The position numbers were made by a program, and so were the translations under genes. From contig NZ_CP031557.1 of NCBI RefSeq assembly GCF_003403075.1, positions 4,588,001 through 4,652,000 of the forward strand: 64,000 bases of DNA, read 5' to 3'. Positions 24,482 through 31,712 of this stretch are shown here, one piece after another (position 1 is the first letter of the stretch; the number at the start of each line of letters is the position of its first letter). Below the pieces are notes generated by a model, which saw only the letters and a list, made by a program, of their open reading frames with translations, did no database searches and was not told where the DNA came from. The DNA comes from Flavobacterium psychrotrophum (GTDB taxonomy: Bacteria > Bacteroidota > Bacteroidia > Flavobacteriales > Flavobacteriaceae).

Positions 24482-27400
24482 ATGCGCTACAACCACAACG
24501 AAATTGAAGCCCGCTGGCAAAAATTCTGGGCAGAAGACGGCACTTTCCGTGCTGAAGATAACTCTGATAAACCAAAATATTATGTGCTCGATATGTTTCC
24601 GTACCCAAGTGGGGCAGGGCTGCATGTGGGCCATCCGCTGGGCTATATAGCCAGTGATATTTATGCGCGCTACAAACGCCACCAGGGCTTTAATGTGCTG
24701 CACCCGCAGGGGTATGACAGTTTTGGACTTCCGGCAGAGCAGTATGCCATACAAACCGGGCAGCATCCCGCCATTACTACCGAAACTAATATTAACCGCT
24801 ACCGCGAACAGCTGGATAAAATAGGCTTCTCTTTCGACTGGGACAGGGAGGTGCGTACCAGCAACCCCGAATATTATAAGTGGACACAGTGGATATTTAT
24901 CCAGTTGTTTAACTCATGGTACAATAAAGATACGGACAAGGCTGAAGACATTGCTACGCTTACTGCAAAGTTTACAGCAAATGGAAATGCAAATATTAAT
25001 GCCGTAAGCGATGATAACATTGCTGCCTTTACGGCTGATGACTGGAACGGTTACACCAAAGCCGAACAGGAGCGTATTTTACTACAGTACCGCCTTACCT
25101 ACCTTGCCGAAACTGAAGTGAACTGGTGTCCTGCGCTGGGCACAGTACTGGCAAACGACGAAATTATAAACGGCGTGAGCGAGCGCGGCGGCCACCCGGT
25201 TATCCGTAAAAAGATGACGCAGTGGAGTATGCGAATATCAGCTTATGCTGAGCGTTTACTACAGGGGCTTGATACCATCGACTGGACAGAATCGCTTAAG
25301 GAAAGCCAGAGGAACTGGATAGGAAAATCAGTTGGGGCAAGTGTGAAGTTTAGGGTTATTACCTCGGACCTCACCCCCAGCCCCTCTCCAAAGGAGAGGG
25401 GGGCTAGCTTCACTCAGGCTGGACAAACAGAATCTGGCCCCGGGTATATGACTGCTGATAGCACCAATGCTAAGGAACTTGTGCAATTTGCCAGGGCTAA
25501 CAGAAAAGGGGCTACTGAAGCAGAAGCACTTTTGTGGGAAGCGGTAAGAGATAAAAAGCTTGGATATAAAATAAGAAGACAACATTATATTGGCAACTAC
25601 ATTGCAGATTTTGTTTCTTTAGATAAAAGGCTGGTAATTGAACTGGATGGAGGTTATCATGATGCTCCTGAACAAAAAGGGCTTGATGAAGCAAGAACTT
25701 TAGATCTTGAGCAAAAACATTCTTTTAAAGTACTTCGTTTTACAAACGCGGAAGTACTTAATGATATCAATGAAGTACTTTCTAAACTACGTATAGCACT
25801 AGACAACCGCAAATCTTATAAAGAGGAGCAGCATTTGAGTGAAGCTGCTCCCCTCTCCTTTGGAGAGGGGCTGGGGGTGAGGTCTGAAGATGATAAGAAT
25901 CCGGGCATCTTAGAAGGCCTTGGCCTTAAAAACTTCATCAGCGACCTTACCGGAAACTTCGACGACCATACCTATGAAGAGCAATACATAGAAGTATTTA
26001 CCACACGCCCTGATACTATTTTTGGTGTTACGTTCATGACGTTGGCACCAGAGCACGAACTGGTTGCTAAAATCACTACGGCGGAGCAAAAAGCTGCGGT
26101 AACCGCATATGTAGAAGCTACTGCAAAGCGCAGCGAGCGCGAACGTATGGCTGATGTTAAAACCATATCGGGAGTATTTACAGGGGCATATGCAGAGCAT
26201 CCGTTTACTAAGGAGCCAATACAAGTATGGATAGGCGACTACGTACTTGCCGGTTACGGCACAGGCGCAGTTATGGCGGTACCTGCGGGCGACCAGCGTG
26301 ATTATGATTTTGCCAAACATTTTGGCATTGAGATAAAAAACATTTTTGACGGACAGGACATCAGCACTGAGGCTTATGGCGCTAAAGATGGCGTAAAACT
26401 TCAGGACTCAGACTTCCTGGATGGCGACGATTATAAAACGGCAACCAAAAAAGTTATCGAAGCGCTGGAAGGCATAGAGCAGGGCAGGGGCAAGACCAAT
26501 TACCGCCTGCGCGATGCCGTGTTCAGCCGCCAGAGGTACTGGGGCGAACCGTTCCCGGTATATTATGTAAACGGTATGCCGCAGATGATAGATAAGGCAC
26601 ATTTGCCAATTCGCCTGCCGGATGTAGAGAAATATTTACCTACCGAAGATGGTCAACCACCATTAGGTAACTCATCTGAATGGGCGTGGAGCATTGCCGA
26701 AAATAAGGTAGTAGCTAACGGCTTTATTGACCATGTTACGGTGTTCCCTCTAGAACTGAATACCATGCCGGGCTGGGCAGGAAGCTCTTGGTACTGGCTG
26801 CGTTATATGGATCCGCATAACGATGATGAGTTTGTATCAGATAAAGCAGAAGCCTACTGGCAGAACGTTGACTTATACATTGGCGGTAGCGAGCACGCTA
26901 CAGGCCACTTATTGTACAGCCGTTTCTGGAACAAGTTCCTTAAAGACCGTGGCTTTGTACAACAAGAAGAGCCGTTTAAAAAGCTGATCAACCAGGGGAT
27001 GATATTGGGTACGAGTGCTTTTGTCTATAGATTGTCGCCTACGTTTTGTGGTGCTATAAATGGTCAAAATTATGATTACGATTATGAATCTGGATTTGGA
27101 TGGGGTGATGATAATCTATTCTTTTCAAAAAGTCTCTTAACGAATACTTCAAATCAACATCCGGACTATATAAAAAATGACTTTTTGGTAAATTTCTTTG
27201 AGAAAGATTTAGCTGATAAATTGGCAACGCTGGATTTTACAGAGATAATATCTGAAGATATAGTTGAGTTATTAGAACTTAGGAATAAAACTATAAAAGA
27301 ACAAACCGAAATATTAAAATTGAACACATTATTCTGTGTAAATAAAATTCCGGCAGATGTGTCTTTTGTTAATTCTTCCGATGAATTGGATATAGAAGCT

Positions 27401-28165
27401 TTTAAGAATTGGAGGTCTTATTATAACAATGCAGAGTTTGTTACTGATGAAAACGGCAAATACATTGTAGGTCGCGAGGTCGAAAAAATGTCTAAGTCTA
27501 AATACAACGTAGTTACTCCGGATAATATTTGTGAGGATTACGGTGCTGATACCCTTCGTTTATACGAAATGTTCCTTGGACCCTTAGAACAGGCTAAACC
27601 GTGGAATACCGCCGGTATTACAGGTGTTTCGGGCTTCCTTAAAAAACTATGGAAACTGTATTTTGATGATAACGGACTTATTGTTACCGCTAACCCGGCA
27701 AGCCCTGAAGCGTATAAGATACTGCACCGCACAATCAAAAAAGTACAGGACGATATCGAGAATTTCTCGTTTAATACATCAGTAAGTTCGTTTATGATCG
27801 CCGTTAATGAGCTTACCGCCATCAATTGCCACGAGCGTTTAATACTGGAGCCGCTTGCCATTATCATTGCGCCTTATGCACCACACATTGCAGAGGAACT
27901 TTGGCACCGCCTTGGGCACCAGGGGAGTGTGAGTAAAGTGGCGTTCCCACTGTTCCAGCCGGAATATCTGGTGGAAAGCAGCAAAGAGTACCCGGTATCC
28001 TTTAACGGTAAAATGCGCTTTAAGATAGAGCTTTCACTTGACTTAACTAAAGAGCAAATTGAAGCCGCCGTAATGGCCGATGAGCGCACCATACAGCAAC
28101 TAAACGGGCAGCAGCCTAAGAATGTAATTATCGTGCCGGGCAAGATTATTAATCTTGTGGGTTAG
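24482..28165 (+). CDS. leuS: Leucine-tRNA ligase with in-frame DUF559 insertion
   Basis: LeuRS charges tRNA-Leu and proofreads mischarged tRNA. The class I signatures are intact: HVGH at residues 48-51 and KMSKS at 1002-1006. The CP1 editing domain is present (IEVFTTRPDTIFG onward) and a C-terminal anticodon-binding region ends in NVIIVPGKIINLVG. The protein is 1227 residues, well above the 900-970 I expect for Bacteroidota LeuRS. Residues about 296-468 are an inserted module: a DUF559/Vsr-like nuclease domain (Asp376, Glu387, Asp389, His393) bounded by inverted repeats that are also translated. A second segment, residues about 851-957, is AT-rich and unlike the LeuRS I know. No stop or frameshift breaks the frame. 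The gene is divergent from ftsX, the usual neighbour. Confidence 0.93.
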   Translation: MRYNHNEIEARWQKFWAEDGTFRAEDNSDKPKYYVLDMFPYPSGAGLHVGHPLGYIASDIYARYKRHQGFNVLHPQGYDSFGLPAEQYAIQTGQHPAITTETNINRYREQLDKIGFSFDWDREVRTSNPEYYKWTQWIFIQLFNSWYNKDTDKAEDIATLTAKFTANGNANINAVSDDNIAAFTADDWNGYTKAEQERILLQYRLTYLAETEVNWCPALGTVLANDEIINGVSERGGHPVIRKKMTQWSMRISAYAERLLQGLDTIDWTESLKESQRNWIGKSVGASVKFRVITSDLTPSPSPKERGASFTQAGQTESGPGYMTADSTNAKELVQFARANRKGATEAEALLWEAVRDKKLGYKIRRQHYIGNYIADFVSLDKRLVIELDGGYHDAPEQKGLDEARTLDLEQKHSFKVLRFTNAEVLNDINEVLSKLRIALDNRKSYKEEQHLSEAAPLSFGEGLGVRSEDDKNPGILEGLGLKNFISDLTGNFDDHTYEEQYIEVFTTRPDTIFGVTFMTLAPEHELVAKITTAEQKAAVTAYVEATAKRSERERMADVKTISGVFTGAYAEHPFTKEPIQVWIGDYVLAGYGTGAVMAVPAGDQRDYDFAKHFGIEIKNIFDGQDISTEAYGAKDGVKLQDSDFLDGDDYKTATKKVIEALEGIEQGRGKTNYRLRDAVFSRQRYWGEPFPVYYVNGMPQMIDKAHLPIRLPDVEKYLPTEDGQPPLGNSSEWAWSIAENKVVANGFIDHVTVFPLELNTMPGWAGSSWYWLRYMDPHNDDEFVSDKAEAYWQNVDLYIGGSEHATGHLLYSRFWNKFLKDRGFVQQEEPFKKLINQGMILGTSAFVYRLSPTFCGAINGQNYDYDYESGFGWGDDNLFFSKSLLTNTSNQHPDYIKNDFLVNFFEKDLADKLATLDFTEIISEDIVELLELRNKTIKEQTEILKLNTLFCVNKIPADVSFVNSSDELDIEAFKNWRSYYNNAEFVTDENGKYIVGREVEKMSKSKYNVVTPDNICEDYGADTLRLYEMFLGPLEQAKPWNTAGITGVSGFLKKLWKLYFDDNGLIVTANPASPEAYKILHRTIKKVQDDIENFSFNTSVSSFMIAVNELTAINCHERLILEPLAIIIAPYAPHIAEELWHRLGHQGSVSKVAFPLFQPEYLVESSKEYPVSFNGKMRFKIELSLDLTKEQIEAAVMADERTIQQLNGQQPKNVIIVPGKIINLVG
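25368..25416 (+). repeat. Left inverted repeat of the leuS insertion
   Basis: Begins ACCTCACCCCCAGCCCC, contains a 9-bp hairpin with an AAA loop, and ends CTTCACTCA. It matches the reverse complement of 25836-25883 with few differences. Confidence 0.85.
25836..25883 (-). repeat. Right inverted repeat of the leuS insertion
   Basis: The reverse complement reads ACCTCACCCCCAGCCCC at its start, then the same hairpin, then CTTCACTCA. It is in inverted orientation to 25368-25416. Confidence 0.85.
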
Positions 28166-28167
28166 TG

Positions 28168-28396
28168 CCTCACCCCCAGCCCCTATAACTCCTGTTTTGT
28201 TATTGACTTTTTGAGTCGTTGAATCTTCGATTTCCAAAGGAGAGGGGAGTGAGCTTCACTCAAGCATTCAGTCATTGCGAGGAGGAACGACGAAGCAATC
28301 TTTTGCCTTATTATTATAAGATTGCTTCATGCTTCGGAATCATTATAATACCGTTCTCTGCTCCCCTCTCCAAAGGAGAGGGGTCGGGGGTGAGGT
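28168..28396. repeat. Non-coding palindrome-bounded element after leuS
   Basis: The leuS-to-next-gene spacer (28166-28513) holds a second copy of the repeat pair. The left arm starts CCTCACCCCCAGCCCCT at 28168 but is broken at 28185-28233 by about 49 unrelated bases, then resumes with CCAAAGGAGAGGGG and GCTTCACTCA. The inverted right arm is at 28360-28396. Between them, GAAGCAATCTT (28292-28302) pairs with AAGATTGCTTC (28318-28328), part of another dispersed repeat. No believable gene lies inside. It resembles a MITE-like relative of the leuS insertion. Confidence 0.7.
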
Positions 28397-28398
28397 TG

Positions 28399-28436
28399 AA
28401 TCCGCACATTCCATAAAACGAATGTGCGGATTTTTC
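28399..28436 (+). terminator. Rho-independent terminator after leuS
   Basis: A perfect 12-bp stem (28399-28410 with 28421-28432) and a T-run follow the repeat element, so the leuS transcript probably includes that element. Confidence 0.85.
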
Positions 28437-28513
28437 ATTTTAAGAAATTTAACAGGAAAAAATGGCACGCTCTTTGGTTTGCCAAAAGTATCAATCTATA
28501 TAAACCATTCAAC

Positions 28514-29203
28514 ATGAAAAAAATCTTACTATTAGGGGCATTATGCTTCTTCGGGGTTCAGTCATCAATCGCACAAGAGGTTAAAACCGATTCAACAACT
28601 ACAAACACAAATCGCGCTAAGCGCAACTTTTACATTGCGGGTGGGGCACAGTTTGTTGATTTTAAACTAAACGACAAACTAAAGGCGTCTAACCTGCCGG
28701 AGGTAAAAGCAGGTGCTTTTGAATTGTCTATTGGTGTTAACAAAACAGGAAAAGATTTTTCGTCTGACCTGGAGTGGAACGTTGATTACTATGCCGACGG
28801 TAAAACCCCGGCTGAGCGTGTCCGCTTTTTGTCTACCGGCGTTAAATGGAGGCCTCATTATGTAGTGTCGCAGTCTAAAGACATGATCTTTACAGCAGGG
28901 CTAGACCTTTCGTGGGTTTTAAATAGCGTAAATATCTATACCCGTGGCAATGTTATCGACCTTAATAACCTTAACCCTGCAGAACACAGTGGGCACATAA
29001 GCCTGTATAACCAAAACGTTTATTTAGGGCCATCGGCTTCATTTGGGGTATTCCAGGATAGTGAATTCCCATTAAGGCTTACCGCTGGCTATGAGTGGAA
29101 CGTGGCGCGCGCCAGCTGGAGATCTGAGGTGGCTCAGGTAGCCAATACCGTTAAAGAAGGTGGACAGGGACGTTTCTATGCAAAAGTAATATGGTATCTG
29201 TAA
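28514..29203 (+). CDS. Secreted or outer-membrane protein of unknown function
   Basis: From ATG 28514 the protein has 229 residues with a signal peptide (MKKILLLGALCFFGVQSSIAQ). A Thr/Asn-rich linker (DSTTTNTNRAKR) follows, then beta-strand-like alternation through to the end (GQGRFYAKVIWYL), consistent with a small outer-membrane barrel. I do not recognise a named family. An upstream extension to 28424 would start within the leuS terminator and is rejected. Confidence 0.7.
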   Translation: MKKILLLGALCFFGVQSSIAQEVKTDSTTTNTNRAKRNFYIAGGAQFVDFKLNDKLKASNLPEVKAGAFELSIGVNKTGKDFSSDLEWNVDYYADGKTPAERVRFLSTGVKWRPHYVVSQSKDMIFTAGLDLSWVLNSVNIYTRGNVIDLNNLNPAEHSGHISLYNQNVYLGPSASFGVFQDSEFPLRLTAGYEWNVARASWRSEVAQVANTVKEGGQGRFYAKVIWYL

Positions 29204-29301
29204 CAACAGGTATGACAAAATAACAGGAGCAAAGCCAGTCTGCAAAGATTGGCTTTCTTTTTGCTGTAAACCTGTTACACTAATTAAAAAGAAAAGAAGA
29301 A

Positions 29302-30003
29302 ATGATAGGATATTATGTGTTGATAGGAATTATAGCACTCGTAAGTTTTGCTGTAAGCTCTAAGTTAAAAAGTAAGTTCGATTTTTACTCGCGCGTGCGT
29401 TTACAAAATGGCATGAGTGGTGCAGAGATTGCCCAGAAAATGCTTAACGATAATGGCATTTATGATGTAAGGGTAATATCTACTCCCGGCCGCCTTACTG
29501 ACCACTATAACCCGCAGGATAAAACCGTAAACCTTAGCGAGGCTGTATATAATGAGCGCAATGCCGCTGCGGCTGCGGTTGCTGCCCACGAGGTAGGCCA
29601 TGCCGTGCAGCACGCCACGGCTTATAACATGCTTAAGCTGCGCACTAATTTAGTGCCTATGGTTAATGTAGCTTCGGGCTTATCGCAATGGCTTGTAATA
29701 GGTGGGCTTCTACTGGGCGCTGCCGCAAAATTCGGATTTGGGTTTTACATAGCTGTGGCCGGGCTGGTACTTATGGCATTTGCTACGGTGTTCAGCCTTA
29801 TTACGCTTCCGGTAGAATATGATGCCAGCAACAGGGCGCTGGCATGGCTAAAGAATAAAAATATGCTTGCCCCTAATGAATATGCCGGTGCGCAGGATTC
29901 GCTTAAATGGGCGGCGCGTACTTATGTGGTAGCCGCCATAGGTGCGGTAGCAAGTTTACTGTACTGGGCACTTCAGGTTTTTGGAGGCCGTTCAAGGGAT
30001 TAA
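29302..30003 (+). CDS. Membrane zinc metallopeptidase, YugP family
   Basis: The 233-residue protein is a predicted membrane peptidase of the Zn_peptidase_2/YugP type. It has an N-terminal helix, the zinc motif HEVGH at residues 96-100 within a helix, and hydrophobic segments at about 120-165 and 205-222. The family occurs widely in Bacteroidota and Firmicutes, but its substrates are not known. The upstream spacer is short and A-rich; a strong terminator follows. Confidence 0.9.
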   Translation: MIGYYVLIGIIALVSFAVSSKLKSKFDFYSRVRLQNGMSGAEIAQKMLNDNGIYDVRVISTPGRLTDHYNPQDKTVNLSEAVYNERNAAAAAVAAHEVGHAVQHATAYNMLKLRTNLVPMVNVASGLSQWLVIGGLLLGAAAKFGFGFYIAVAGLVLMAFATVFSLITLPVEYDASNRALAWLKNKNMLAPNEYAGAQDSLKWAARTYVVAAIGAVASLLYWALQVFGGRSRD

Positions 30004-30027
30004 TCTCCCTTTCTATATATATGATGG

Positions 30028-30062
30028 AAAACCGCTTCAGTAGTACTGAAGCGGTTTTTTTT
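30028..30062. terminator. Terminator between the convergent peptidase and GH16 genes
   Basis: A 13-bp stem (30028-30040 with 30046-30058) encloses a 5-base loop. The T-run on the plus strand suits the peptidase gene; on the minus strand the tract is weaker but it may serve the GH16 gene as well. Confidence 0.8.
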
Positions 30063-30083
30063 GAATTGAGCTGTTCTATAAGT

Positions 30084-31007
30084 TTATTCAGACCTGTAAA
30101 CTTTTACCCAATCTACATACATGGTGCCGGTAGTAATTAAAGTAGGGTCGAGATTATGGAATATATTACCGCCTACTGCCAGATTAAGTACAATATGCTG
30201 GGGCTTTCCATGAAATTGGGGTATAAATTCGTTTCCGGGTTCAGTATGTGGTTTTGTCTCTACTGCTTCTCCGTCAAACATATATATGAGGCTATCACGC
30301 GACCAGATTACCTCATATATATGATAGTCTTGTGTAATGTCTGGAGAAACATTTACTATTTTGGCTATAAGGCGGTCTACGGTTGTAGGCTGGGCTATAT
30401 TAGCTCCGTAAAAGTAATCTGTATTATAAGAACGCGGTGCCTGCCCTATTGCTTCCACAATATCAATTTCTCCATGTGTAGGCCATGGGTCTTTGTAAGA
30501 CCAAAATGCAGACCACATGCCATATCCCGGAGCCGCTTTTACGCGCGCGCTTATGCGTATTTTTTGTGTAGGTGTTGTAGGTGCAAATTCAAAGTTAGAT
30601 TCAATTCTTCCTGAGGTATAGCCAAAATTTGCCAGCCAGGTACCGTGCGGATCTCCTATGCCCCTTACACTCTCTTTTTTTGCTGTAATGCTTAGAATTC
30701 CGTTCCTTACTTCGAGGTTAGCCGGTTGATAATGCTGAAGCTCCCCATTAAAAGCGCCACTGTTCCATATTTGCCATCCGGAAAGGTCACCGTTAAAATT
30801 GTCTTCATAAATCTTAGTATAGCCTTCGTTTTCCAAAGGGTCTTTAGTGGCGGTAGCAGGCTCAGTGTTGGGTGTGGTAATAGTGTCAGTTACATCTTTG
30901 TCGGAGTCAAGTGTTTCATTGTCATCATAAGTACACGTGTAAACACTGGTGATACATATAACCATTAATGAAATAATGATTAAAATAATTTTGTTTTTCT
31001 TTTTCAT
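30084..31007 (-). CDS. Glycoside hydrolase family 16 lipoprotein (beta-glucanase-like)
   Basis: The 307-residue protein begins with a signal peptide and a likely lipobox ending at Cys25 (VYTC). A Thr/Pro/Asp-rich linker (about residues 28-60) follows, then a GH16 beta-jelly-roll. The catalytic signature ExDxxE is HGEIDIVEAIG with Glu180, Asp182 and Glu185. GH16 enzymes hydrolyse beta-1,3/1,4-glucans, agar or carrageenan; the subfamily cannot be told here. It is probably exported to the outer membrane. No SusC/SusD pair adjoins it, so it is not in an obvious polysaccharide-utilisation locus. Confidence 0.9.
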   Translation of the reverse strand: MKKKNKIILIIISLMVICITSVYTCTYDDNETLDSDKDVTDTITTPNTEPATATKDPLENEGYTKIYEDNFNGDLSGWQIWNSGAFNGELQHYQPANLEVRNGILSITAKKESVRGIGDPHGTWLANFGYTSGRIESNFEFAPTTPTQKIRISARVKAAPGYGMWSAFWSYKDPWPTHGEIDIVEAIGQAPRSYNTDYFYGANIAQPTTVDRLIAKIVNVSPDITQDYHIYEVIWSRDSLIYMFDGEAVETKPHTEPGNEFIPQFHGKPQHIVLNLAVGGNIFHNLDPTLITTGTMYVDWVKVYRSE

Positions 31008-31091
31008 GACGGTGTGTATTTAAAGTTCATTTCTAAAAATTTCTCAATACCCGGCCCTTAATCATTGTCTTGTTTTACCCAGCCTTTGATG

Positions 31092-31562
31092 CTATAACTG
31101 TATTTGCCGTTCTATCTGCTGGTCGAGCGATATAAATGTTTCTGTGCGCGATACCCCATTAATGGGTTGTATTTTAGTGTTTAGTAGTTGCATCAGGTGT
31201 TCGTTATCGCGGCAGATAATTTTTATCAGTATACTCCAGTTTCCTGTGGTGTAGTGACATTCGAGCACTTCCGGTATTTTTTTAAGTTCTTTTACAGCTT
31301 CGGCATTACTCGCAGCCCTGTCCAGGTAGATGCCTACAAATGCCATGGTGCTGTAGCCGAGTACTTTTGTATTTACTATAAACTTAGAGCCGGATATTAC
31401 CCCGGCCTGTTCCAGCTTGCGCAGGCGCTGGTGTATGGCTGCACCGGATATCCCTACTTTATTTGCAATTTGTAAGATGGGCTTTCGGGCATCTTCCATA
31501 AGGTCGCGTAGTATCTCTTTATCAATACCGTCTATTTCAATTTGAAGTGAATTTATCTTCAT
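31092..31562 (-). CDS. Lrp/AsnC-family transcriptional regulator
   Basis: The 156-residue protein has the N-terminal winged helix-turn-helix (DKEILRDLMEDARKPILQIANKVGISGAAIHQRLRKLEQAGVI, residues about 14-56). The C-terminal RAM (ACT-like) domain contains YTTGNWSILIKIICRDNEHLMQLL. Lrp proteins sense amino acids and control amino-acid metabolism. Possible local targets include the saccharopine dehydrogenase-like gene 2.2 kb upstream, but that is only a guess. Confidence 0.92.
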   Translation of the reverse strand: MKINSLQIEIDGIDKEILRDLMEDARKPILQIANKVGISGAAIHQRLRKLEQAGVISGSKFIVNTKVLGYSTMAFVGIYLDRAASNAEAVKELKKIPEVLECHYTTGNWSILIKIICRDNEHLMQLLNTKIQPINGVSRTETFISLDQQIERQIQL

Positions 31563-31654
31563 GAATTGTAAATTTTAATCAAAAATACAATTTATGCTTA
31601 CATATTGTATGCTAAAGTAATCTTAAGATATTAGTGCGTTATGCTATTTTTAAG

Positions 31655-31686
31655 AAAGGCTGCCAGATAAATCTGGCAGCCTTTTT
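31655..31686. terminator. Terminator-like hairpin downstream of the Vps62-like gene
   Basis: A perfect 13-bp stem (31655-31667 with 31672-31684) has a TAAA loop. The T-run is clear only on the plus strand, while the nearest gene ending here is on the minus strand. Confidence 0.65.
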
Positions 31687-31712
31687 AAATTAGTGTGTAG
31701 TTATGTGTAGAA

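Larger units (their letters stand above)
25368..25883 (+). mobile_element. Palindrome-bounded DUF559 module inside leuS
   Basis: Inverted repeats of about 49 bp (25368-25416 and 25836-25883) bound a 516-bp block, which is exactly 172 codons. Each arm holds a 9-bp hairpin (for example 25381-25389 with 25393-25401). Read in the leuS frame the arms give DLTPSPSPKERG and APLSFGEGLGVRS, with no stop. Between them a complete DUF559 domain runs from Met323 (ATG 25448) to about residue 450. DUF559 proteins are PD-(D/E)XK/Vsr-like nucleases; the ADFVSLDKRLVIELDGGYH core keeps Asp, Glu, Asp and His. No clear target-site duplication is seen. Mobility is inferred from the repeat copies at 28168-28396 and 46659-46688. 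Confidence 0.75.

Noticed and set aside
24482..28165. leuS as a frameshifted pseudogene or intein-containing gene
   Set aside because: The frame is intact, the HVGH and KMSKS motifs are present, and no intein splicing blocks (N-terminal Cys/Ser, terminal HN-C/S/T) are seen at the insertion borders.
28219..28416. A small frame in the spacer after leuS with PKERG and LSKGEG motifs
   Set aside because: It is made from the palindromic repeat arms read in frame, has no conserved body, and is not a real gene.
28424..28513. Longer N-terminus for the secreted protein after leuS
   Set aside because: It begins inside the leuS terminator, and the signal peptide starts at ATG 28514.
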